Shown here in pieces: positions 1 through 9,850 of a stretch of 64,000 nucleotides of DNA. The DNA lies in the NCBI GenBank assembly GCA_006538405.1, contig BJKQ01000008.1:372001-436000 (forward strand), read 5' to 3'. Origin of the DNA: Hansfordia pulvinata. Taxonomy: Eukaryota > Ascomycota > Sordariomycetes > Xylariales. Under the pieces are notes generated by a model. It searched no databases. It was not told the DNA's origin and saw only the letters and a program-made list of their open reading frames with translations. Both the position numbers and the translations under genes were made by a program. Each line of letters starts with the position of its first letter. The first letter of the stretch is position 1.

Positions 1-218
1 TCGTGTGGGTATACTAGTAGGCTGTCCAGGGGCACTTAGGTAAGGTTTAGCGAATACACGACATCAGTAGATAATATGAGTCTACCACTTGCACAATCAC
101 CACGGGCAGCTCTTATGTACCACATGTACTCGTGTTTGCATGATTTCCCAATACTCGAGGCTCGCGTGAATGAAGCATTGCATTTCATCAAGACGTAAGA
201 AAGCTAGTATCATTCTCG

Positions 219-252
<34 letters not shown>

Positions 253-267
253 ACACACGCCACTCGC
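1..267. other. Intergenic, CT microsatellite
   Basis: This is the 3' flank of the minus-strand DyP-GRE gene. It contains a perfect (CT)n run at about 222-249, ending 20 bases beyond the stop codon. No other gene is visible. Confidence 0.6.
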
Positions 268-3200
268 TTAGTGGGAGCAGACGGCCCTGGCCACGTGGCC
301 CGTCTCACCCTCCTTGGGGGCGTCAAAGTACTGGCGGCGCTGCTGGTGCTTCTGGTAGGAGGGGAACATGACGCAGAAGAACTCGGACCAGCCGCCCAGG
401 CGGCAGCGGACGAGCTCGTACTTCTCCGTGTCGCGCACGGCGGCCTCGTAGGTCGCGAGGTCGGCGCACGTCAGCGTGACGTAGTTGCCGCCCGTCTCCC
501 CCTCGGCGAATCGGCGGACGAAGCGCTGCAGGTCCTCGAGCGGGAAGTCCTCGGGGATGTTCATGTCGACGGGCGCCGCGCTGGACACGCCGATCTCGAC
601 GGCCGAGTTCTTGTAGGTGCGCAGGGCGTCGTAGATGTTGCGGTGGGACGGCGCCGCCGCCAGGTCCTGCGGGGCCTGCACCGGCGAGCAGTCCGACGCG
701 ATGGGCTCGCCGCTCCGGCGCCCGTCGGCCGACGCCCCGATCCCTTCGCCCGCGCCCACGTAGCCCTCGAACGTGCCCACGCCCGGCTCGATCATCCACT
801 CGAACCCGGGCCCGTAGGCGTCGTAGACGCGCTGCAAGCCCTCCTTGAGGAAGGGCGCCGGCTGGCGGATGGCGTCGACCGACATGCGGACGCAGTTCTC
901 GATGAGCCAGACGCCCAGGTCGTTGAGCTCGTCGCCGCCGTCGCCGCTGCCCCACTTGGGCAGCGCCAGCGCCTCCTGCCGCAGCTCCTGGTACCGCACC
1001 GCCTTCTCGGCCGCGTTGGCCTCGCCCAGCGTGCTGTCCTGGAACGGCTCGCACATGTTGCCGCCCCAGTCGCAGAGCAGGCACATGACCAGCTCCTTGA
1101 GGGTGCAGCGCGCCGTCGCCGGGTCGAAGACGAGCTTCTTGATCGCGTACAGCGAGCTGATGGTGTTGGCGACGCCGACAAACATTTGGGAGACTTTTGG
1201 GGAGTTGATGTCAGTAACGTGTCAAGGAAAGGAGTGGAGATAAAAAGAAAAAAGAGAGAGAGAACGAAAGGGGAGGAAGAAAAAGGGGAGAAAAAATAAG
1301 GGGGAAAAAAAAAAAAGGGGGGGGGGGGGGGGGTATAATGAGAAAAGACATACTAATGTGGAATTTGGCGCCGCCGTTGGTCAGGTCGCGGCCGGACTCG
1401 GTGCAGCCGCCCAGCAGGGGCGACAGCAGGGGGGAGGGGCAGACCTTGGCCAGGTTGCCGTAGTCGTCAAACATCTGCTTGTAGCACTTGAGGACCAGCC
1501 ACCAGACGTGCTCGAGGAAGATCTCCTTGAGGTGTTCAAAGTCGCGGATGTCCTTGGCCAGCGGGGAGCGGAAGGTCTGCTTGAGGCCGTTGAGGTAGAT
1601 GGGGCCCGCGGCGCGCATGGTGGCGCCCTGGTTGAGGGCCTGCTCGAGGGCGGGCATCAGGTCGACGTTGTTGAAGACGAACTCGCTGGCGCCGCCCAGC
1701 AGGGGCTCGTAGCAGCCGTCGGCGGCGTAGTCGCGCGAGGCGGCGCGGGTGACGCTCTCGCCGGAGCGGAACAGGCCCTCGCACAGCTTGTCGTCGTTGT
1801 AGATGGTGGGCTGGGCGCCGCCGGCCAGGATGGACTTGGCGGCCTCGTCGACGTACTTCTGGTCGATGCCGCGGAAGACGCGCAGGGACAGGGAGGGGGC
1901 GTTGACGGGGATGCGGCGGGCGGCCTTGAGGCACAGCATGGTGACGGCGTTGCAGCCGTCCTCGGGGACCGGCGAGTCGGTGGCCTTGTAGCCGCCGACG
2001 GTGATCTGCTGGACCCACTGGTTGAGGGCGCCGGAGCGCGGGGCGTTGCCGCCGCGGCCGCTGACGGCGCCGGTGCCGTAGGTCATGTGGTCGTGGATGA
2101 AGGCGCGGTTGACAAAGGCGTTCTCGCCGATCTTGATGAAGAGGCAGTCGATGACCTCCTGGGCCTCGTCGAGGGTGATGGCCCCCCGGGCGATGTCGGC
2201 GTCGAGCAGGGGGCCGACGATCTGGTCGAGGCGGCCGATGGAGGTCAGCTCGCCGACGAGGTGCAGGCAGGTGTGGAGCGAGTAGACGAGCTGGACGGCG
2301 TCGTGGAAGGAGGCCGGGGCCTCGGTGGCGAGGCGGTCGAGGCGGTCGGCGACGGCGTGCATGTTGCGCTGGTCGTGGTCCATGTAGGCGTTGCTGTGCT
2401 CGCGGCGGCACAGGTCGGCCCAGTTGCGCAGGTACTCCTGGCAGCCGCGCAGCGAGTACTGCGCGGACCGGAAGAACTCGGCGCGCTCGGCGTCGCCCCG
2501 GCCCGACGCGTCGCTCTCGGAGGCGGCCAGCTCGGCGATCATGCGGCCCAGGCCCTTGGTGACGGGCGTCTGCAGGTCCGGGATGATGTGGCCCATGGCG
2601 GACCACTCGTGCAGGGCGGCCTTGAGGAAGGCGGCCAGGGCCTCGTCGTCGTCGAGGTAGGGGACGACCTCCTTGCCGCGGCCGAGGGTGAAGTCGGGCA
2701 CGATGCCGACGATGAGCTCCTTGCAGTTGATGCGCAGCAGGCCGTTCTTGCGGGCGACGGCGGACTTGCGGGACGACAGCAGGTAGCTCAGGGTGGCGAG
2801 GTCGGCGAGGCCCTTGCGCTCGGGGACCGAGGCGGGCAGCGCCGGCTGCTGGACGAGCTCGAGCATGTCGCGCAGGTGCGGCAGCGGGGGAAGACCTGGT
2901 TCTGCGTCCAGCCGTCGCGCCAGTGGGTGAAGGCCTTGGACATGAGGCTGAGGACGCGGGCCGAGGGCGGGTCGCCGCCGACGTAGCCGCCCTCGGCCAT
3001 GACCTGCATGTAGGTGATGGAGTTGTAGAAGAGCCAGGGGTTGCGCGGGTTCGAGACCTCCCAGTGCGGCTCGACGTAGACGCCGATGCCGCCGCCGACG
3101 CCCGTGATGCCCAGCTCGGGCGCCGACGGCACGTACCAGTAGTTGCCGCCCACGCCCTGCACAAAGTCCATCAGGCGGTCGATGGGCCGCGCCGGGTTCT

Positions 3201-4164
3201 TGCCGATCATGTTGTCGAGTATGTCCTCGAAGCGCTGCTGCTCGTTGCAGAAGCCGACAAACATGACGCCCTTTTCGCGGCTGGGCTTGCCCTTGACCGC
3301 GTCGGAGGACTGCTGCTGGGGAACATCCTCCTCTTCATCATCGCACTCGACGTTGTCATCATGAACGTGATTCTCGCTCTTGTTGTTGTTGTTGTTGTTG
3401 TTGTTGTTCTTCTTCTTCTTGTACGTGATAAAGGGCAGCGACTGGCGCAGGATCTTGCGCTGGTCGTGGTTCTTGTCGAGGACGTGGGCGCGGTGGATGT
3501 GGGCGCGGTCGGCGTGCTGCGACAGGACGGTGCCGTCGGGGCGGCGGCCGATGACGGCGTCGAGCGCGTGGCCCGACTGCGCCGACAGGTCGCCCCAGTC
3601 GAACTCGAACTTCTGCGTCAGCCCAAACGTCGCGCCGCTCGCCAGCTCGAAGCCGTCGCCCAGGATGTCCTCGGTCAGCCGGATCGGGTCGTTGGGGTTG
3701 GTGATGTGGTCCTTGTACCGGCCCCCGAACACGCGCCCGTCGCTGCGCTTGCCCAGCGCCAGCGCCTCGATCTTGGACGCGTGCGCCTCGATCGCCGGCA
3801 GCACCCGCTGCACCAGCGCGTCTGCCGCCGCAATGTCCGGCGCCTTGACGTACAGCAGCATCTCGCCCCCGCTCGCGCTGACGTTGGTGCCCTCGCTCAG
3901 GTGCTTCTTCGAGATGCAGAACTTCTTGCCCCCCGTCCAGTGCGTCCACAGGTCCGGCGCGAACCCCGCCACGAACCCGCAGTCGTCCCCGCACTCCGCC
4001 GTGATGTGCCGGTCCAGCGCCTGCACCGCCGACACCAGCGCCGAGTGCGTCGCCTTGTCCTGGTTCTTCAGGTGGATCGTCAGGATCTTGCCAAACATCG
4101 GCCTCATCAGCAGCCCACGCTGCGCCGACGCCAGGTGCGGGTTGCTCTTCGAGTTCAACGACAT
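268..4164 (-). CDS. DyP-type peroxidase fused to glycyl radical enzyme (one apparent frameshift)
   Basis: Two enzymes appear in one transcription unit. The start is ATG at 4164-4162 (AAG ATG T context). Exon 1 is 4164-1354, exon 2 is 1193-268 (stop TAA), and the intron is 1353-1194. Allowing one missing C in the run at 2886-2890, the product is about 1245 aa. Residues 1-400 match DyP peroxidases of the YfeX type: Asp152 in GRYKDH, IGR at 205-207, likely axial His222 in RAHIHR, distal Arg240 in LRQSLPF, then GVMFVGF and GGNYWYVPS. Residues ~434-1245 are a full glycyl radical enzyme: CKELIVG, GHIIPDLQ, NAPSLSLR, thiyl Cys818 and Glu820 in DGCYEP, NGGAKF, IKKLVF, and glycyl Gly1205 in CRLGGWS, 40 residues from the C terminus. 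The Cys-x-Glu pattern is that of GRE dehydratases and lyases; pyruvate formate-lyase has two adjacent cysteines. Substrate is unknown. The DyP half would reduce peroxides using heme. No activating radical-SAM enzyme is visible in the window. Confidence 0.83.
1194..1353 (-). other. Intron of the DyP-GRE gene
   Basis: This 160-base phase-1 intron has donor GTATGT (1353-1348) and acceptor AAAAG (1194). A branch-like ACTGAC lies about 15 bases upstream of the acceptor. Joining the exons restores the conserved GRE run GGAKF...VGVAN...IKKLVF without a gap. The intron holds a homopolymer block on the + strand of about 12 A followed by 17 G (1305-1333), which could cause assembly slippage. Confidence 0.85.
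2886..2890 (-). other. Frameshift point in a C5 run
   Basis: Upstream of this run (sense strand) the DyP frame has G or C at every third codon position. Downstream that property moves to the next frame, which reads PLPHLRDMLELV and runs into the GRE domain. One extra C joins both frames. An alternative is a 47-base GTCTTC...CCAG intron that also restores the frame, but its donor is poor and no branch site is visible. Confidence 0.75.
3378..3426 (-). repeat. AAC/AAG microsatellite coding Lys/Asn run
   Basis: On the + strand this reads as (TTG/TTC)n repeats. In the gene it encodes four Lys and nine Asn at residues ~249-261. An acidic, Gln-containing stretch follows up to about residue 295. It sits between the conserved DyP blocks RQSLPF and GVMFVGF, where YfeX-type enzymes have a short loop. 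It keeps the frame, so it is probably a surface insertion. Confidence 0.75.
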
Positions 4165-7100
4165 CTTGGTAGATGGAGGAGATCGATGGTATCTCAAAGA
4201 GAAGGGGAAAGGAAAGAACGGGAAAAGAGTTTCTCCTCAAAAGAGATGAGTTGTGTGTTGTGTGTTGTGTGTTTGGTCTTGTGTTGTTGTGCTGATCAGC
4301 AGCCAGAGGTCATGGAAAGGCCTGCCCTCTGCGTCCTGTCCTCGTCCCATCTTCTTCATCCAACGCGGACGACCGCCCCCTTTTTAACCTCGAGAAGCCG
4401 AAGACTGACTGACGGACCACGGCAACTCAGCAACACTGCCGAATAAACGTAGCGAATCCCCCCGCCCCCTCCTTGGGCCCCTCCCCCTTGAGTCAGCCAT
4501 CTCTTTACCTCCATCTGCAGCCATGAAAGCAATCCGAGTCCCCGGCCACGTCATCGGGGGTGTGATCCCTTCTCTCATTCGACAGAGCCATGCAGTCCCT
4601 TGTGTCTGGAGAGGTTGCGAATCGAGATGCGTCCATGGAACGTCGCCGTTGTCGTGGTCGTCGTCGTCGTGCAGTGGCACAGAAGCACGGGCTGGCTTCT
4701 TCCTCCCGTCCTATAGAGAAAATGAGACATTGGAGGGGCTTGACCTACAGCCCCTCGTCCAATAGACGGCCTCTCATCACTAATACCGGCCGAAGATCTT
4801 GTCTCATCTCGAAGCTATATCACCTTTTACCCCGCATACATCATTGCCACGCGGGGCATGGTCTTGTAGATGGTGAGATACCTGGAGTGCTCGAGAGTAT
4901 CGGCAACCGGACCTCGCTCGTCTTCGTTGGAACCTCTGGCTAGCAGTATGCTAGCGATGCCAAATCTTGTCGATGAGCCATTCCTGGCTTGCCTAGCTCG
5001 TCCCTGCCTGTCGTGACGTTAGCCCGTCGTCTTCTCACAGTCTCCAGCGCTGTCGACGACGCCGTTGACGAGGCGCCGCGAGTGGCGGTCGGATCAACCA
5101 GCCGTGTGTTGCCATCCTGCATGACGACGGCCACTTCTCTGCACCGGCAGAAGTACTCGTAGGTCAAACCAAGACTTTTCAGCTCATGTCGGGAAACATC
5201 GCATAATCCAGATCATCACGCGTCTGACTGGCCGATGCCTCTCCTCGGGACACCCCAAAAGCCGGGGCATATTGAGTTTGATGCTACGCCCCTGCCGTTT
5301 CGTAGTTTGGACCCGGCCCGAATCCCGCTTCCGATCTCTCTCGGGCGTTGGCCTACTCTCCCTCTCACGAGAGCCAATTGGGGTCGCCAGAGCGGAAATC
5401 GGGGCGCCAGCAAATCTAGCGTTGTACAGGACGATATCTGTGATCTAGAATTGAACGCACAAGACAGAGACGGGCAAAGTAGAAGCGAGGGCCACCCTGC
5501 TCGACGAACCTTGCTCGTCTCTGGTCTGAAAACAGCGTAAACCGGGTCACAGTTGACTCGGACAGCCGGCCGTGCACGAGGGCACAGCAAGTGCGCAAGG
5601 GCTCGACAGTTCCAACAGGTTCGACAACGGTCTAGAAACAGAAGACTGTGTGCTATCCAACTCGTACAGATTGGGGAACCGGCCTGCGCAGTACTAGGTG
5701 ATACCCGCGGGATGTCTCTGGCGGCCCTGAAAAGGCGGGGTTTGAGACGGCCAGCGCTCGGTTGCTGTTTTGACTGTCAAGAAATATCGCCCAGTGTCAG
5801 ACGGAGACTCACGAGGATCAACAGTGCCAACTCTTCGCGTCGGTCCCGGGCGATTGCGGGTACTCGTACACGCGCTCCCATCAACCCCCAACCCGCCCTC
5901 GCCGGTTTGGCTCGTTGCGACACTGGTCCACCAACCCAACATTGCCGTCTGTGTCCTGCGTCGAGGTCCAATCCACTATCCAAGAGAGAAAGAGAGACGG
6001 CCCGCGCAACGGCTTTGAAGTCACTCGTACTTTTTACAGACTGATATGAGACCATTTTGCATCGTGGTGTGCGTGTGTCCTCCCATCTCCTCCAGGCTCC
6101 AAGCATCCCACAACCAGGCGGGGGCTCATCAGGCTTGTTCAGCAGCGGCTCTCAGCAGCTCTCTGTGCTGTTCCCGTGGCGATTCTCTTGCGAGTTGAGA
6201 GAAGTCACGCTGCAGGCGGGGTTGTGCAACTGATGATCACTCTCACATTTCTCTCTCACACAGTCGAGTCTCGACCCACCACCAAGCCTAAGCCGCAGGT
6301 TGCGCGCACCCCTTAGCAGGGCGCATCTGCGGAAGTCCCTGCCGCAACTTGGCCGCCGATGACCTCTCACCCGCACCCGTCCGGGTCTGCATGGATAATG
6401 AAGGAAGGACCTTGGCTTGAGTAATCATCAGGTGGGGATCGAGTGGGCAATCAAATAAACTTTGCAGAGACACATCTGCGTCCGCTTACTCGTGGCTGGG
6501 GAGGGCTGTGGTCTCGGCTCTTGGCGCCCTCCTCCTTTTGGTTGTGAGAAACGTTGACTCTCAGGGCCCGGCTCTCTTCCCCCTTCCCCGTCAGAGGCTC
6601 AAACCCGGATGTCAACACCGGACCTCCGGAGGAGCCAAGGTGAGAGGAAAGGTGGGCCCCCCCGCTCCGACCGGCATCGTGGACCGGGACGGGCCGCAGC
6701 TGCATGATGTGCTTCCTCCCTGATTAATTTTCTGGGGCGTCGCCCCAACCGTTACCGAGCTAGCATGTCCACCGGGTCCGCATGGCATGGCCTGGGGATG
6801 GGCAGATCGTTGCGAGTAATCGTACTCGTAGGTGCAGGAAAGAAACTTGGACAAGGTTGGCCGTTGCCGATGGTCGCCTTGACTAGCCGGTGGCCCGCCG
6901 GGCTTGCGTGGGTCGTGGTGAAGAGGAGTGATGAAGGCGACACGAGCTGACCAATAGTCGATAGGGGCGTCCGTCTTGCTTCTTCTCCTGTCACCACCCT
7001 TGAATAGGGTCTCCGCGGTGCGTGTCTCACCCTTTCGAAACCCTGCCCATTTCAGCTCTGGTGAGCATCTCGGCCTAACCTCTCGGGGTGCCAGGCCTGC

Positions 7101-8815
7101 GAGTGCGAGCATTCGTATGGTTACGAACACTACCTTCTGCCGCCACGGGACAAGAAATGGGACCAAGCCGGTGAGTGAGTGGCCAAGGTTGGGTACCTAC
7201 GTGCACGAGTAAGGTAAACATGAGACCCCGATTTGAGAGAAGTGACGTCTGTGTGTGCGCCCGCGGCAGATGGTCCGCCACCGCCGCCTCTGGTTTGTTC
7301 GGCAAGGAGGAGATGGGGAGAGGGAAGAAAATGAAAATGAAAACGCACCCGCACTGGCGTCTGAGACCCGCTTACTGCAAGTGGAATCCGGCGTGGTCCA
7401 AGTCCAGCTGAAAAGGGGGGCCCCTCCGTCCGTCTCCAGTCTCTCCCTCCTCATCACGCCACGGGCTGCGATGTGATATTCCGAAGCCGTCCTGTCGAGT
7501 TGCGAGCTGAGCATGCGTGTGTACTCGTGTGTGTATGTATGTATGGGCATGCGGTCTTGCTTGGCCCGGCTGTCAGTGAGACATGGCAATGTCGGCCCCT
7601 CTTGGGTGTGTCTGTTTACCTTGCGTATTATTGTTTCCCTCGACATGTAATGCACACCCCAAAGGTCAGCATGAGCACGAGTAAATGTACCGCCTGCCTA
7701 AGGTACGTAAGTGTAGGTAAGTGGTCAGTTGAGTTTCGACGGGGAAAGGCAAGGAAGGAAAACAGAATTGAAGGGCATCACCTGCATCCCGCATCTGCCG
7801 GACGTCGGAATCACGGCCGCGGTTCATGATTGGGCGCCTGTCTCTCGCAGGTACGTCAATTAGATACCCGAATAAACATAAGCCGGGAATTTGGGTCGAG
7901 TGGCACCTTGGCATTCTGACCCCCGCAAGTTCATCGGTCGCTGGCTGGGGGACAGACACAGACAGACACAGACGCAGACAGACACAGACAGAGGTAGCAC
8001 ACGCTGGCTCCCGTCACCGCCTCGACTTGTCTGTCTGGTCTGCCTGCCTGCCGGTCTCATCTGGTCTGGTCTGGTCCGGTCTGGTCTGCCTGCCGTGTGG
8101 CTGTGGAACGCGGCCCCCCGGATTCAGTTGCGTGTGTGACAGGGGCTTGCGCGAGGCGTTACCTGAGCTGCGATGTGATGCAATGCGATGCTATGCGATG
8201 TAATGCTATGGTGCACTGCCTGAGAAGCAAAGCGAGGGCTGCCTCCATCCTAGGCGGAGTAGAGACAGACGGAACGGTGGACGCGAGACTGGTGGATGGA
8301 CGGGACCGTTCAGTCAGTCCGTCGGTTTGCACAGAATGTACCCGGGAGTGTGCGCGTCGGAGGAGTACTCGTACCTGCCTGACCCGAAGCAACAAATCTG
8401 TATCCAATGGATGTGTGGAAGGTGCAGCCAGTACGCGTCCGAGTGCCCAGGTAATGTAGGTACCAGATAGGTAGTTACATACCCCGTAAGAGTGGTAAGC
8501 TTCCAATGTTAGTAGGTGCGGTACCTACCTAACCTAAAGCCTCGATCGTCCTAGCTCGCCGCCGCGACGGCATTCGCGACTCAGGTCGTCGCTGCCAAAA
8601 CATCTCATCACAGCACAGAGAGAGGGCAGATCGTGATTTCGACATAATAGATCGGATTCAGGATGCCCCGGTCCGGGTAGCGTAAGCCCTCCATGATCTC
8701 GGATTGTTCCTATGGGGAGGCCTCTCCCCTCCTCCTCCACCACCATCCGTCTCTGCCTCCGCCTTCACATTTACATTCACTTGGATTCACGTCATTTTTC
8801 CTCCATCCTTTTTTT
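4165..8815. other. Intergenic stretch, no supported gene
   Basis: The first part is the promoter side of the DyP-GRE gene: GT-rich repeats on the + strand at 4249-4290 and a weak minus-strand TTAAAAAG at about 4380-4387. Beyond that I see only short overlapping ORFs without recognisable domains. Simple repeats include CAGACA-type at 7952-7996, TCTGG-type at 8059-8087 and a 5-base ATGCN-like run at 8170-8212. Copies of the TACTCGTAC motif lie at 5861 and 8366, and shorter TACTCGTA copies at 5154 and 6823. Confidence 0.5.
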
Positions 8816-9849
8816 TTACCCCTTCGTGAAGAATTGCGGGAACACAGACCGCAGCTCGGTCAGGTGCTCCACCTGGTGCTTGCAGGCTTGCTTCTCCGAG
8901 TGGTTGATGCCGTCCTCCTTGAGGTGCACCGCGTGCCAGCCCAGCCTCTCTGCCGTGGCGCAGTTGTTAAACGAGTCGTCTGTGATTTGCTCCCCCCATC
9001 AGTCAGTCATCCAGAATCTCCGCGATGGGTAGATCGGGAAGAGAAGAAGAAAAAGAGACAGCAGCAGCAGCGGAAGAAGAAGAAGAAGAAAAAGAATCAC
9101 TCACCAACGAAATAACAGTCCTCCATCCGCTCCACCCCCGCGTCCGCCATGGCCTTGGCAAACATGCGCTCCTGGGGCTTGCACATGAAGGGCACCGCCT
9201 CGTAGTCGCAGTACGTCAACCCGTCGAACATGCCCTCCAGCCCCAGGATCTTGACCACCCGCCGCGCGTGGTTCTGGTACGCGTTGGTGAACAGCCACAG
9301 CTTCACCTGGCTGCGGTCCACCGCCCGGATCATCTCCACCAGCTCCGGCCGGTACTTGATCAGCTCCTCCATCGGCAGCGTGTCGTCCACCTTGCTGTTG
9401 TACTCCAGCGGGTCCACCCCGTGGTGCATCACCAGCCCGCTGATCGCCAGCCCGTAGTTGCGGTAGTACTGGTCCCCGATCCGCGCCGCCTCGTCCGCCG
9501 GCAGTCCCAGCAGGTTGCCCACATAGGCATGCACCAGCTCCGTCATTCGCTCGTGTACTTGAGCGCCTGTTTTTTTTTTCTCTTAGCGTTCTACTTGGGG
9601 TTTTTTTTTTCTTTTCGGTCTGCTCTTCTTCACTCTCTCTCCTGTTAGTCGGGGCTTGAATGGATTTAACTAACTCTTAGGATATAGACAGTTGTCAATG
9701 TCGCTGTCTTCTCGTCAGCAAATCAATCACTCTTTCTCACAAACTCAATGTCGTGTTGGTCGTCGCCAGAGGCAGAAGAAGAAGACTCACAAGAAAAACA
9801 CCTTCTTCGGCGGCGGCTGCGTGTAGAACGACGAGAATATGGCCCCCAT
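8816..9849 (-). CDS. HAD-superfamily pyrimidine 5'-nucleotidase (SDT1/PHM8-like)
   Basis: A cytosolic phosphatase of the HAD superfamily. Yeast SDT1 and PHM8 relatives hydrolyse pyrimidine nucleoside monophosphates and some other small phosphates. Four exons: 9849-9791 (ATG), 9703-9675, 9566-9105 and 8979-8816 (TAA), giving 237 aa. The HAD catalytic set is complete: nucleophile motif FFFDIDNCLYP with Asp21 and Asp23, Thr123-Asn124 in LFTNAYQNH, Lys159 in MCKP, and the acidic pair Asp184-Asp185 in YFVDDSFNN. Intron donors are GTGAGT, GTTAGT and GTGAGT, and every junction restores family sequence (for example CLYPKS-AQVHERM and CYFV-DDSFNN). Length is typical of the family. No neighbour suggests an operon-like or cluster role, so this is probably housekeeping nucleotide salvage. 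Confidence 0.9.
8980..9104 (-). other. Intron 3 of the HAD nucleotidase gene
   Basis: Donor GTGAGT at 9104-9099 and acceptor CACAG ending at 8980. It contains a GAA/TTC-rich run (+ strand about 9071-9095). Removal joins YFV to DDSFNN across a split Asp codon. Confidence 0.88.
9567..9674 (-). other. Intron 2 of the HAD nucleotidase gene
   Basis: Donor GTTAGT at 9674-9669 and acceptor AACAG ending at 9567. A CTAAG branch-like site and A-rich tracts lie between. Together with intron 1 it brackets a 29-base exon. Confidence 0.88.
9704..9790 (-). other. Intron 1 of the HAD nucleotidase gene
   Basis: Donor GTGAGT at 9790-9785 and acceptor GACAG ending at 9704, with a GCTGAC branch-like site just upstream. 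It joins VFF to FDIDNC. Confidence 0.88.
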
Positions 9850-9850
9850 T

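Noticed and set aside
268..2866. Pyruvate formate-lyase as the exact name for the GRE half
   Set aside because: The adjacent Cys-Cys pair of that enzyme is missing. The single Cys with Glu at +2 fits other GRE subfamilies, so only the superfamily is named.
271..4446. Long + strand ORFs (271-1299, 1358-2986, 2923-4446) opposite the DyP-GRE gene
   Set aside because: They are Val/Ala/Gly/Arg-rich shadows caused by high third-position GC. The minus strand carries the conserved motifs.
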